Of a stretch of 64,000 nt of DNA, positions 21,272-31,609 are shown one piece after another. Position 1 is the first letter of the stretch, and the number at the start of each line of letters is the position of its first letter. The DNA is from Galeruca laticollis (lineage: Eukaryota > Arthropoda > Insecta > Coleoptera > Chrysomelidae), in the NCBI GenBank assembly GCA_963921935.1, contig OY998176.1, positions 182,801,842-182,865,841 on the forward strand, given 5' to 3'. The position numbers were made by a program, and so were the translations under genes. The notes under the pieces were generated by a model. The model worked only from the letters and a program-made list of their open reading frames with translations. It made no database searches and had not been told where the DNA came from.

Positions 21272-23580
21272 TTATGTAAAAATTTTATTTATAGTTTGAC
21301 TGTGCTCATCATCTCTTTCTTGCTCTTGTATTATATTTACTTGTCTTCTGTCTTCTATTTCTTGATGTCTTCGATCATAGTTTCTTTCATGGTTTTCTTG
21401 GATACCATTTCTTCGATCATGGTAATTATTTGTTCCTATCCATCTATCCTGTCTCCAACTTTCAACTCTGTCTTCATTACCATTTCTTCTGTCCAAATTT
21501 CTAGGATCTTTTTCATTTTCAAAGTACGTATTATCATTGTTTCTATTGCCATTCCCATATCTTCGGTCTTCATTTCTGTAATTTCTATTTTCATTTCTAA
21601 AACTCCTGTCTGTATATCTATCATTTCTTCGATTATTAAAGTCCCTGTTTCTATAGTTTCTTTTTTCATATGTATTATTCATATCTCTTCTGTAATGTTC
21701 ATCTCCATTCCCCCTTATTCCATCAGAATTTTTAATTTCATTTCTCTTTTCATTGTGACTTATTTCAAGTCTGAGTAAATAATTTGATAAACCTTCCATC
21801 GTCTTAATATTTTGTATCCCAATAGTTTCAGATACTTGTTGGTCGAAATGTCTGGAAATATATAAAACCATTTCTTCTTCTCGCATGCTTGGCTCCAAAT
21901 ACTGTGTGTTGTTGTGCATTTTCATAGCATACGCATTGAAATTTTTACTCTGGTTATAATCAAATTTCTCAAAGTATAGTTTCTCTCTGAAACTCGCCTG
22001 TTGTATCTCCCCCCAAAAATATTTTAAAAATTGTTTTTCAAATTCTTCGACATCAGGTATTTGTTCATCTTTATTGCAAAACCACAATAAAGCATCTCCA
22101 GATAACATTCCTCTAATAATGATTTTTTTTCTACAATGTCCCTTATTCCTCTCATCCTACTTTTGATTATTTTGATGAATACTTTTGGGTGAATTACATT
22201 TATATTTCCTTCAAATTTCACCCCAAAGTCGATATTTCCAGTCTGCATCATTCCACCTCCATTCCGTTTTAGATTATCCTCTAATTCATTTACAGTTTCT
22301 TGTAATTTTCTATTCATTTCTTCCAATTCCTTATTTAATAATTTATCTATATTTTCAGTCCTTTTTATACATGTTCCTGTTTGTTCTTCTATTCTTCCAT
22401 TTAAGTCTTTAAATTTCTTATTTAAATTCTGTTCATACATTTGCATTACTTCATTTGTTTGTCCTTGTACTTTGATGGCCTGTATCTCTTCAATTATATT
22501 CTCATTTTATTTCTCGACTTCTACTTGAATTACTCCAAATTAATTTTCTTCTAGACATCTTCCTAATTCTTTAACATCTTCTACCACCTTCTTGTTAATA
22601 TCTTCTCTGATTTTACTGCCAACTTCTTGAATTTCCATGCGTAAATTTTCATTCTGGCTCTTCATATCTTCTTTCACCTTTTCAATTTTCTTTCTAAATT
22701 CATTATTCTCTTCCCTAATTTTCTTAATCTCCTTCAAATTTTCAATTTTTCCTTCTTCTATTTTCTTTTCCAATCTGTTCATGTTTCCGGTGATATGGTT
22801 AATATCCCCCTTAATCTCCTCCTTCATCGTATCAATCTTGTCATTTAAATATCCACTCATATTATTCATATTCTCATTTTGTCTGTCCATTTTTCCATTT
22901 AAATCTCCATGCATATTATTCATATTCTCATTTTGTTTATCCATTTTCTCATTTATGATGTCTATCTTACCATTCATATTTTCTTTAATATCGTTCATGT
23001 CTTCATTCATTTTATTCATGCTAATTGATATTTGCGTTAATAGGTCATTGGAACATATTACTCCATGCGTTTCCTTTCTCTCTTGTCTCTGACTTTCTTG
23101 TTCTACAGCTTCTTCATTTCCTGTCGTACATTCTTCCTTCTTCTCCGTACAATTCTTAATTTCTTGAATACTTTCTGGTTTCATATCACCAATTTTCTTT
23201 TTCAAATTATTACATCTTTTCTGTTTCATAGTATCAACATTTATATTGTCATTTATATTTACATTCATCTTGTTCTGCTCATTTATTTCCTGTATCATGC
23301 TATCCATGTTATCTAACATATCATCCGTCTTTTCATTATTATTCTCCTCTACTTTGTCAAAATTTTCCACCATAATGTCTGATTTTCTACTCATTTTCTC
23401 AGAATCTACACTTACTTCTTCCTTCATTGTGCCAAATTTTCCACTCAAATCTCCCCTCATATCTACATTCATCTTATCTTCCCTGTCAATCATTCCTTCA
23501 ATCTTAGTACTCTTCTCATCTAACGACTTATCCATATTTTCATCAATGTTCCCCCCTACTCTGTTAAAATCTTTTACCAT
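21272..23580 (-). pseudogene. Element A Gag: long coiled coil, capsid, Arg/Asn-rich tail
   Basis: The minus-strand frame from 23580 to 22024 is one reading frame broken by two stops near 22500-22540. A frameshift at about 22100 leads to the C-terminal part (22108-21272). The first 400 residues are almost wholly heptad-rich, with repeats such as MDRQNENMNNM, DLNGKMDRQNENM and KMNEDMNDIKENMNGKID; this is a long coiled coil. Next come INVIHPKVFIKII and GDALLWFCNKDE, capsid-like blocks. The C-terminus has no zinc knuckle but a basic tail rich in Arg, Asn and Tyr (RNRDFNNRRNDRYTDRSFR), which may replace it in RNA binding. Confidence 0.72.
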
Positions 23581-24004
23581 AGTTTTCCTATCTTACTTAC
23601 TCTTATTTTCCATAATTCTCTTTATAATCTCATTTTGTTCGTCCAATTCTTTATTTAAATCGACATTCATACTATTCCTACCTGTGTATTTTTCCAAATC
23701 TCACTCTCAATCTCCATTATTCTCTTCATACAGATCATAAATTGCATGAGCCGATCATCTTCCTCTTTCGTTCTTGCTCTCGTTTCCTGTCTCCTATACT
23801 CCTGTTTTCCAACTTTCAGTGTACTTTTTCTTTCCATGTTGATATTTTTAATGTAGTCAAAGAATTTGCTGCGTAAAATTATGATATTTTTCTATATTTA
23901 TGATAATAGTGATAAATCTATTTTTGCCCCACTTTGCGGCAATTATTATATATTCTACTATTCTTTAATAATATTTGCCTCACGTTCTGGTGCGAAATTA
24001 TTAA
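23581..24004 (-). other. Element A 5' leader with tandem units
   Basis: Between Gag and the 5' LTR. Three imperfect units of about 60-70 bp carry AATAATATTTGCC(C/T)CAC, and the third copy continues into the LTR, so the exact LTR edge and primer-binding site are not resolved. Confidence 0.55.
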
Positions 24005-24994
24005 ATATTCTATTTTCTATAATAATATTTGCCCCACTTTCGGTTGACAATTATAATATATCTAATGTGTTTTACTAATTATATTATGATTTATATATGA
24101 ATATGAATTTATATGATGTGAATTTTATTTGTTGCTGTCGTCACAATTTGTAATAGTAACTGCACTAATGTGAAAACACCTTTACCGCTAAATATACCTA
24201 TTAAATTTTATGACAGCAGTTGTCAAATTAATATGCCCGGCTCTATACATATTAAATGTTATATTATGAAAGGTAAATCAATATACAATCAATTAACTCA
24301 CTCTTAACTCAGGGAGGGATCAAATATTTCAAATAAGAATTCAAATTTTATAAATTTCCAAATAATTTTCCAAATTACGTATTGCACTATTCAAAATGTG
24401 AAGTAACTGTTTGTCCAATACACTATAAGACAATTGAATTCTTATGACATATATGAAATTTACTGTCAGGAAATTAACCAAATGTCACTAATTATACTAA
24501 ATTTTCTCTAGCATAAAAGTTATCAAATATAATGAGAATGGATATGAAAAAAGAACCAAAGAGATTTGGAATTCAAATTTATATAATATATTATCAGATA
24601 ACAATTACAAAATTAAAACTATTCAAAAAATATAACGCATAAACCAAACATAGAACTTTCTATCAAACCTTAATAATCAACAACCTATAATTAGAAATTT
24701 CCTATCTAAATAATTTAACCAAAAGTTCAAAATGTCTACTTTAATAGTTGATATATGTCAATGTAAAATGCGCAAATTTCCTTGTAAATTGTCTGTTCTA
24801 AAATAGTATTCACTTGACGTAGGATTTTATATAATTCTCGAGAAATAATATAGATAATATGGACTGGAATCACCAACTAGGTTCTGGTAGACTCGTTCGT
24901 ATTCTAAAATGCTTTATAGAATTTCAGGAACAACTTTTCTAAATCAATAATTTAGAAACCGGAAAAACCACTCGCACTTTAACGCTGTAATTCT
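24005..24994 (-). repeat. 5' LTR of element A, truncated
   Basis: Direct repeat of 2485-3554 with scattered substitutions and a deletion of about 80 bp near 24830. It stops abruptly at 24994, where it joins LINE sequence. The outer 230 bp or so present in the other LTR are missing, so this end was lost by deletion or rearrangement. Confidence 0.83.
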
Positions 24995-25985
24995 GCGCGC
25001 TCCTTGCCTTCGATCCCGCTGTGTCCTGCTACCCTCAGTAGGGAAACTTCTCGTTCTGGAGCAAGGCTATCCAGAGCATTTTCGCATTCCTGAACCAGTA
25101 CCTTACTAGTTCTGGGGCTGCATATTGCTTTAATAGAGGCTTGAATATCCGATCAAATGCTAACAAAACTTCTAGATGCGTCCTGTTCTGTTATTTGCCC
25201 TGCGGCTTTCAGAATCGCAAATATTTCTGATTGGAAGACCGTGGAGTATTTACCTACATCATGAATGTTTTGTACTCATATTTTATCTATCTGGACGCCT
25301 GCTACCGACTTTCCTTCCATGCGGGAACCGTCTGTGAAGCACACGATGCTCTCGGGTGGAAATCCAACTTCTTCATCGTTCCACTTCTCTCTTGGCGGAA
25401 TAATGACTTTGAACTTGTTGTCTGTCCTCACTTTGTCTTCTTTTGGAACAGCTTTGAGAGCTAAAATTGGAAACTCCGTTCTGTTCTGTTCACTATAACT
25501 GTGTGCCCTTCGCCACCCCTTTTCCAGTGCCTCTTGTCTCGCAATCTTACAAAGGCCGCTATCGCTCTCATAATAATCCATATGGATAAAGCCGGTAATC
25601 CTACAAGGACATCGAGTGCTGGTGAGGGTGTAATCCTAAAAACTCCTATAACTCCTAAGTTCGATACTCTCTGGACATACATTGCTTCTCTACAGCCGGC
25701 CACTGGACCACGGAACCATATAGGATCCTCGGTCTTATGACGGCAGTCGCAGCTACCACAATGGGATTATTAACTTGCTAATAACTCTGTCAATACGTGG
25801 TATCCAGTTCACCTTCTTGTCAAGCACTACTCCTAGGTATTTGGCCTCCTCCCGAAATTTTAGAAGCGTGCCAAATAACTTGGGTGGCTTGGCGTCTTCA
25901 ATAGTTCTTCGTATTGTAAACAGGACCATCTCGGTTTTATTTCATCTTTATACTAAAACCCACCAGCATATGTTGCAAATTTACA
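24995..25985 (-). mobile_element. LINE fragment: RT tail and RNase H
   Basis: Minus-strand frames give the RT-RNase H connector (LGVIGVFRITPSPALDVLVG) and then an RNase H with Asp in VCFTDGSRMEGKSVAG. Frames after a stop resemble YSTVFQSEIFAILKAAGQIT and AGHSGIEGKERA. The order matches ORF2 of jockey/R1-like non-LTR elements that carry RNase H. It lacks the 5' part and is cut at 24995 by the element A LTR. Confidence 0.8.
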
Positions 25986-26199
25986 TGCTAACATGAAAAA
26001 AGTATCCTAGTTACAATTAAAATATTGGTAGGGGTACATTACTTTCGACGCCAATATGAAAGCGCTTGTCATATTAGTAAGTTAACGTGTGCAAGATCCT
26101 AAATAAGTTTCAATGATTGCCTTAAGATTCCGATTTAAGGCAGTGTATTACCGTTTGAATCAATGAAATCAAACGTTTTTACGGTACATATTATGATGT
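25986..26199 (+). other. Intron 2 sequence, nothing recognised
   Basis: A+T-rich, no coding or repeat signature seen. Confidence 0.5.
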
Positions 26200-26670
26200 A
26201 TTGAGGGTTTTTCTATAGAAATATTTATGTCTCGGCTTCATTTCAGCCGTTATCAACATCTATTTTGAAAATTGAGCCCAAATTGAGCCGAAACGCAAAA
26301 GTTATTTTAATAAAAACACGTTATTCATTGAAATGAATGAAAAATCAATAGAATTTATTGACGTTTCGGTGCTCATATATTGTGAATTAACGTTTATCAT
26401 CCTTGTAATATTTAATGAAATTAACTGTCTCGACCCTTATTTCGTGGAATCTACTCATATTAGTGTTCTAAATGAAACTCACTATTTTTAGCTAATTCCA
26501 CAATATAATAAAAATTGTTCAAAATTCTAAAAAATTGACAATTGTTTCGATAAATCAATAACATCGATGATATTGATTTATCGAAACAATTGTCCATTTT
26601 TTAGAATTTTCAACAATTTTTATTATATTGTGGAATTAGCTAGAAACAGTGAGTTTCATTTAAAACACTT
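26200..26670. mobile_element. Penelope-like terminal-repeat remnant with a 210-bp palindrome
   Basis: The palindrome 26461-26670 is centred on ATCGAT (26563-26568), with arms of about 105 nt (AAATGAAACTCAC...GTGAGTTTCATTT). The left half plus its flank, from ATTAACTGTCTCGACCC (about 26419) to GATAAATCAATA, recurs at 38528-38672 next to a Penelope-like endonuclease gene. That makes this two pieces of the same terminal region joined head to head. Nearby GACGTTTCGGTGC (minus GAAACGTC) fits Penelope termini. The element ends 21 bp before exon 3. Confidence 0.65.
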
Positions 26671-26691
26671 GTGATATTTATATTTCTTTAG

Positions 26692-26896
26692 AAACAACAC
26701 TCTAGTCATAGGCTCGCAACAGTATTTGAAAATGAGAGCAATTGTTAAAAATGTGGGAGAAAATGCATATTCTACGAAATTGGCCGTTGTTTTGCCGAAC
26801 ATCATATATTTTAGAGAAACACCTCCAAGATGTATATCAGTAAATGCATCTGCAATTCGTTGCGACGTAGCTAATCCATTAAGACAGCATTCAGAT
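26692..26896 (+). CDS. Integrin alpha, exon 3 (calf-1)
   Basis: 205 nt: one base completing the Ile codon split from exon 2, then 68 codons, ending in phase 0 at GAT|GTAAGTAAG. It encodes AIVKNVGENAYSTKLAVVLP and CISVNASAIRCDVANPLR. N-x-GE-x-AY and the C...L/I-x-C-x-V-x-NP pattern are classic integrin alpha calf-1 motifs. The acceptor TATTTCTTTAG lies right after the Penelope-derived palindrome. Confidence 0.95.
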
Positions 26897-26950
26897 GTAA
26901 GTAAGAAAACTAAATCTTTGAAATGTGTCTAATTTAATATTGTGTTTCAG

Positions 26951-27114
26951 AAATCTGTTGATTTTGTTTTGGATATTACAAATCTGGATCAGGAGCTATA
27001 TTTAGATCGTATAGATATGCATTTTGAAGTTCTGACTACAAGTATAAACAAGAATAATGACTCCATGATGTACTTTCTAGCATTAAACACAGAAGCAGAC
27101 ATAACAATATATGG
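26951..27114 (+). CDS. Integrin alpha, exon 4 (end of calf-1)
   Basis: 164 nt, 54 codons plus 2, entered in phase 0 after GTGTTTCAG and left in phase 2 at GG|GTATGT. It encodes DFVLDITNLDQELYLDRIDM and LALNTEADITIYG, the last strands of calf-1. The intron before it is only 54 bp, probably close to the ancestral intron size. Confidence 0.93.
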
Positions 27115-27942
27115 GTATGTAGTATTTGAGTATTGAATTTATGATTTGTGTTGTACATATGGGATTCAAATTTCGTATTTGTGAATATTGCATGAACATT
27201 GATTCATAAAAGAATATTATCAGGAGCAAAATATCTCAAACTTACTCTTAATTTATTTACACACTGTATATTTACTTACACTTAATTTATGTACACACTT
27301 CATTACTAATTTATATTCACGTCTATTCACTACTAGATAAACTGTAAACTGACTAACGGTCCGTAAGTACTCGCCTTATATAAAAAAGTCCATTACCAGA
27401 ATTCGCCTTCAAATAAAAACAAACAAAACAAACGCCCTTCCTTGAAATGTAACACATTCGCCAAAATTTGAACATTCTATTTGATATTTGAGACAGAGGC
27501 AGAATCGAGGACTACACCAGAGTGCAATTTCGTAACAATACCTCATGACCGAATTTTCTTGTTATAACTATACCATGTAGCCAAGTTGTTGAAGTCTTAT
27601 ATGAATCCGGCAAATGTCGGAATTTAGTTGTTCCTCCATTATCTTTTTTAGTAATCCTCAGCTTCATATATTTTTGTGATATACAATTAACCAAAACAGA
27701 AAAAAAATATTTCGTTCGTGATGCGGTATTTCAATAAATAATATGAATAAAATTACTTAAATTAGAATTATTTTCCGGTATCTCCATACGCAACCATAAA
27801 CTTTTCATGTTCTCATGCTCAATCTGTGGTAGCCACGCCCGGTTTGGATGGATTACTTTCAAATGCCCATTGACTTAATGCAATAGATGATACCGTGAAT
27901 GCGTTTTTGATTAAGACGTCTATATTTTAACAGTCTTCTGTA
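27115..27942 (+). other. Intron 4, 5' part, no gene
   Basis: No family motif found. Ends at the TA target of the following mariner-type element. Confidence 0.55.
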
Positions 27943-29831
27943 CAGGGTTTTTCATTATATATGGACCCTTCTATATCTCACTTATTATTTGATGCAGATA
28001 ACAATGTTTCAAATAAGAGTTTAAGGGTTATTTATGTAGTTTTTATAATTCAACAAAAATATTATACAGGATGTCCCAGAAAAGAGGGTCAGAGCCAAAG
28101 TGTTATTTCTTGAATGGGACACCCTATATATTTTTATATTTTTAAACTGTTCACTTCAATCCGAATTCAGCAATATATAATTGCTATAGTTTAACCTTAA
28201 CAGTTCAGAAAATATATTCATTTAAAAATCGTTTTCTGTGGGATGAAAACCAACTATAAACAACGGGCAATGAAAGCATTGTCATATTTGACAAGTAGTT
28301 ATTTACACCATTATAAAACATTGTATTTGATAGTTTGGAAAATGCGGTATACAGATGATGAAAAGATAGAAATATTTCCTCTATTTGTAAAAAATAATAA
28401 TAACAAATTAGATGCGAGGAGAGAATTTATGGAATTATACCTAAATCGGCATGCGCCTAGCAAAAATACGTTCAACAGAATATACCAGCATGTAATGACA
28501 ACTAAGAACTTTTCTAGGAAAAAACGAACGTGTGTAATTAATGAGGAGGATGATTAAGATACACTTCTGCATTTTGAAGGTAAAAAAATATATATTTCTT
28601 TGGATTTTATGGTAGTTGAATAAGAAGGAATAATTTTTGCGCTACTACTTTTTTGCAGTAACCAGTTCCAATATATTACAAAAACATCCTATGAAAATTT
28701 TTGAGACTCTGAAAAGACACAATTATAAACCATATAAGATACTTCCCGTGCAGGCTCTTACTGAATTGCACAAACGGAAACGGTTAATATTTTGTCAGGA
28801 AATGCTTCGTCGCTTGAATGAAACTCCAGATATCCTTCAGAAAATCTGTTGGACAGATGAATCCAGTTTTTCTACAGCTGGCGTGTTTAATAGAAAAAAT
28901 AGACGTTCATGGGAAAATAAAAATCATAGACAGCGGAAAGTGCAACAAATGAAGAAATCTGGACGGAAATCAAGTAATGTTTGGTGTGGAATATTCCAGA
29001 ATAAAGTGGTTGGGCCAATATTTTTCAATTATAAGTTAACAGGAAGAACTTACCTAAGCTGCATAATACCCAAAATAAGTGAAATACTAGAAAATGAATT
29101 TACAGCTGACCAATTAAATACTATGATCTGGCACCAAGATGGGGCATCACGTCATAATGTATTAGAGGTGAGAGAACATCTCAACAATCAGTTTCCAGAG
29201 TGGATCGGAAATATGGGACAATTCTATGGCCTCCTAATAGCCCCGACCTAACTCCCTTGGATTCTTTTTTGTGGGGGATGCTGAAACATATAGTTAACTT
29301 TGGAGAAAATAACAATCTTGAGATAATTCAGGAAAAGATTCAAGGCGAAATTAATAACTTAAATAATCATGCTGACATTATTTCTAAATGTTTAGAGAAT
29401 TTACGCCAAAGATATCAACTATGCCTTGACAATATGGGGGGTCATTTTGAAGAATATTTATAGTTTCATTTGGGCCTACTTAGTTTGAGATTACTTTATT
29501 TTGTAAACAAATTTACTGAATTCCAATCGATAGATTACTACATCTTACTGTGTCGTATATATTTTCTGAACTCTTAAGGTTAGACTATAACAATTATATA
29601 TTGTTGAATTCGGATTGAAGTGAACAGTTTAAAAATATAACAATATATAGGGTGTCTCATTTAAGAAATAACACTTTGGCTCTGACCCTCTTTTTTGGGA
29701 CATTCTGTATAATATTTTTGTTGGATTTTAAAAACTACTTTAATAACCATTCAACTCTTATTTGAGACATTTTAAATTGTAACAAATGATAAGTGAGATA
29801 TGGAAGGGTCCATATATAATGAAAAACCCTG
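27943..29831 (+). mobile_element. Tc1/mariner-superfamily transposon with two-level inverted repeats
   Basis: Outer termini CAGGGTTTTTCATTATATATGG... and its complement lie at 27943 and 29831, each next to TA. At 28067 and 29707 a second pair of termini (CAGGATGTCCCA...TGGGACATTCTG) is again flanked by TA. The inverted repeats run about 270 bp per side in all and enclose a transposase gene in + orientation. Confidence 0.85.
28342..29463 (+). pseudogene. Tc1/mariner-type transposase (one intron, one stop, one frameshift)
   Basis: Start chosen at MRYTDDEKIEIF, the usual beginning of this family's helix-turn-helix domain, followed by FNRIYQHV. An in-frame TAA lies at 28555. A probable 79-nt intron (28580-28658, GAAG|GTAAAA...TTTTGCAG|TA) keeps the frame into TSSNILQKHPMKIFETL. 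Catalytic blocks: ICWTDESSF (Asp 1), NTMIWHQDGASRHN (Asp 2) and WPPNSPDLTPLDSFLWG (Asp 3). The second and third Asp are about 40 residues apart, resembling the DD41D side of the superfamily. A one-base frameshift near 29215 separates the last two. It ends NMGGHFEEYL at 29463. Function: cut-and-paste transposition. Confidence 0.83.
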
Positions 29832-30144
29832 TACTACTATCAATTTGAAATAGGTTGGTTAATGGAGAATTAACAATTTGATACTGTCACGATGCAATTT
29901 CGTTGTTAAAAAACTAAATTGACAAGGGTTACACTTTTCTTTAATGACTTAATCTTAACAATGCAACGCTTGGTACTTAAAAAGTAAATCAAAATTTTGG
30001 TATTTCGCTTCTACACTTCCTAACATATATCTTGCTCGTTCACATAACACTACCTCTATATTGGGAAAAAATTTGTTGTAATTTCTTCTCAGTTTTACAG
30101 ACGACCTTTATTTGAACGATATTCAAAGAACTTTTTTGTTGCAG
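29832..30144 (+). other. Intron 4, 3' part
   Basis: About 300 bp between the mariner element and exon 5, ending in the acceptor CTTTTTTGTTGCAG. No other feature seen. Confidence 0.6.
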
Positions 30145-30217
30145 AAAAGCAGAACAAGAAACAAATTACTATGGTAGCAATTCACTTGTTTCGTCCCTTT
30201 TGACTCACACGTATAAG
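30145..30217 (+). CDS. Integrin alpha, 73-nt exon 5 (calf-1/calf-2 junction)
   Basis: Found by following the splice phase: exon 4 ends with 2 nt of a codon and the exon at 36216 starts in phase 0. This segment has a strong acceptor (TTTTTTGTTGCAG), one base to complete Gly, then exactly 24 codons ending LVSSLLTHTYK, and the donor AAG|GTAGTA. Joined to the next exon it reads LLTHTYK|VEKFGVSPLNSI, matching the usual H-x-Y-x-V...G-x-S/P start of calf-2. It is too short to appear as an open frame of note and lies between two DNA transposons. Confidence 0.85.
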
Positions 30218-30960
30218 GTAGTATAACTATTTATTTATTATTTAATCTTTGATAGAAACGCTAATTATCAAGTTGATTTGGATTACTTATTATTTTTTTT
30301 ACTCTCAACTTGAAAAGAAACCAAAAATATTTTAGGAGTAAAAATTTCAAAATAGCAGGTTTTAAGAAAATAAACAAATATATCGACTGTTTACTACCAA
30401 TACCTCCTATCTACGCTTTTTGTCAGAAATAAGGTTTTTACACCACTAGATAGCTTTTTATTTAATCTTTGGAATAGAAATACCTCCTAATTACCAAGAT
30501 CTAAGGTTTCCCGCCAATTTTTAAACGGAAATATCTCCAAACTAAACAGGCGTCATAGAGGGTAGGTAATACCTCCTATCTAGCATTTTGTTGTAAACCG
30601 TTGGTGTGTGTATATCAGCTGGTAAGTTTTATTGAAATATTTGTTGTTTTATGCGTTTTTTTTTGTTTTTTTCGTTTAAAGGAATTTATCTATATCTTTT
30701 GTGATCCATATGTACATCGTTTTAATTCGAATATATTGATTTATTTGGTAAACTGTGTAAATTAAAGTTATATTGTAGATAGGAGGTCTTTCCATTCTAT
30801 AAAACTAAAATTAACTGTAGCAATACCTCCTATCTTCTATTTTAATAAAATTATTTAATGATTGTTACCAACCTGATTGGTATATAAAGTGGTTAGTTTT
30901 ATTAAAAACACGTATTAATTTTTGTGATTTTTCTTTAAATAAAAAATAATATAAAATTTG

Positions 30961-31166
30961 TACCATCGTGCCCAAAAAATATTGGGACCAACAAATTTTG
31001 GATTTCCTAAGGAGTACAAAACATCTATTAAGAATTAGGTTATCATTGTTGTAAAAAAATAGATTGTTTCCATTACTTAGGACGTGAAAGTGAACAAAGC
31101 AAACTAATAGTTTAGGAGGTTAAAATACATTTTCTTGTTCCAATAAGTTTTGGGCACGATGCGGTA
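30961..31166. mobile_element. MITE-like inverted repeat nested in the Sola-like element
   Basis: CATCGTGCCCAAAAAATATTGG at the left is mirrored by CCAATAAGTTTTGGGCACGATG at the right, with flanking GTACC/GGTAC also inverted. About 200 bp, no coding capacity. Confidence 0.7.
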
Positions 31167-31609
31167 CCTACACCAAAACTAATACAAACTTTACTCAGAA
31201 AAAAAGGTTTAGAACTGAAAATGGGGTAATCGGATTACTGACCACCAAAATTGACGCACTTCTGACGAGGGGGAAGGGTGCATTGTGTTAATATAAACTT
31301 ATATTAACGCAATGCAGGATATTGCACGTTGTCGTATCTCGTGTAGTTATAATGTAGTAAGCAGGGCCGGATCTAGCGGTAGGAGGGCAAGATGGGATAA
31401 GTGACCCAGGCAAACATTGGGAGAGGGAAAAGCGATAAAATGTTGTAAGGGAACTTTTTTTGTCGTTGTTTCTTGGGAACACAAAACTTTAGAAATGTTT
31501 TTTCCATGATCCTATTTAGGGAGCGACATCTTACCATTTTGCAACCCCCCTTGAAAAACCTTTATCTGATACTGGTGCCAAGGTAATAGTAAAATCATTA
31601 TTTCAGAAT
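31167..31609 (+). other. Region upstream of the Sola-like ORF
   Basis: Contains a short palindrome (TTAATATAAACTTATATTAA, about 31288). A plausible acceptor (TTATTTCAG at about 31605) sits just before the ATG, so an upstream non-coding or coding exon is possible. Confidence 0.4.

Larger units (their letters stand above)
2485..24994 (-). mobile_element. Ty3/gypsy-type LTR retrotransposon A, interrupted by element B
   Basis: Antisense element delimited by long direct repeats at 2485-3554 and 24005-24994. On the minus strand the order is LTR, Gag, protease, reverse transcriptase and RNase H remnant, then element B, then integrase, polypurine tract and LTR. The parts on either side of B belong to one pol gene: RNase H ends in GKQNIVADALSR at about 19710, and integrase resumes with CAICQLAKEKNYHNK at about 5150. 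The element is dead: Gag has stops and a frameshift, the protease Asp is changed, and the RNase H core is deleted. The RNase H-integrase linker also appears to be missing at the B junction. Confidence 0.85.

Noticed and set aside
26461..26670. Complete hammerhead ribozymes in the palindrome arms
   Set aside because: The GAAAC...GTC half is present but the CUGANGA part is missing in both arms, so only the copy at 38647 is listed.
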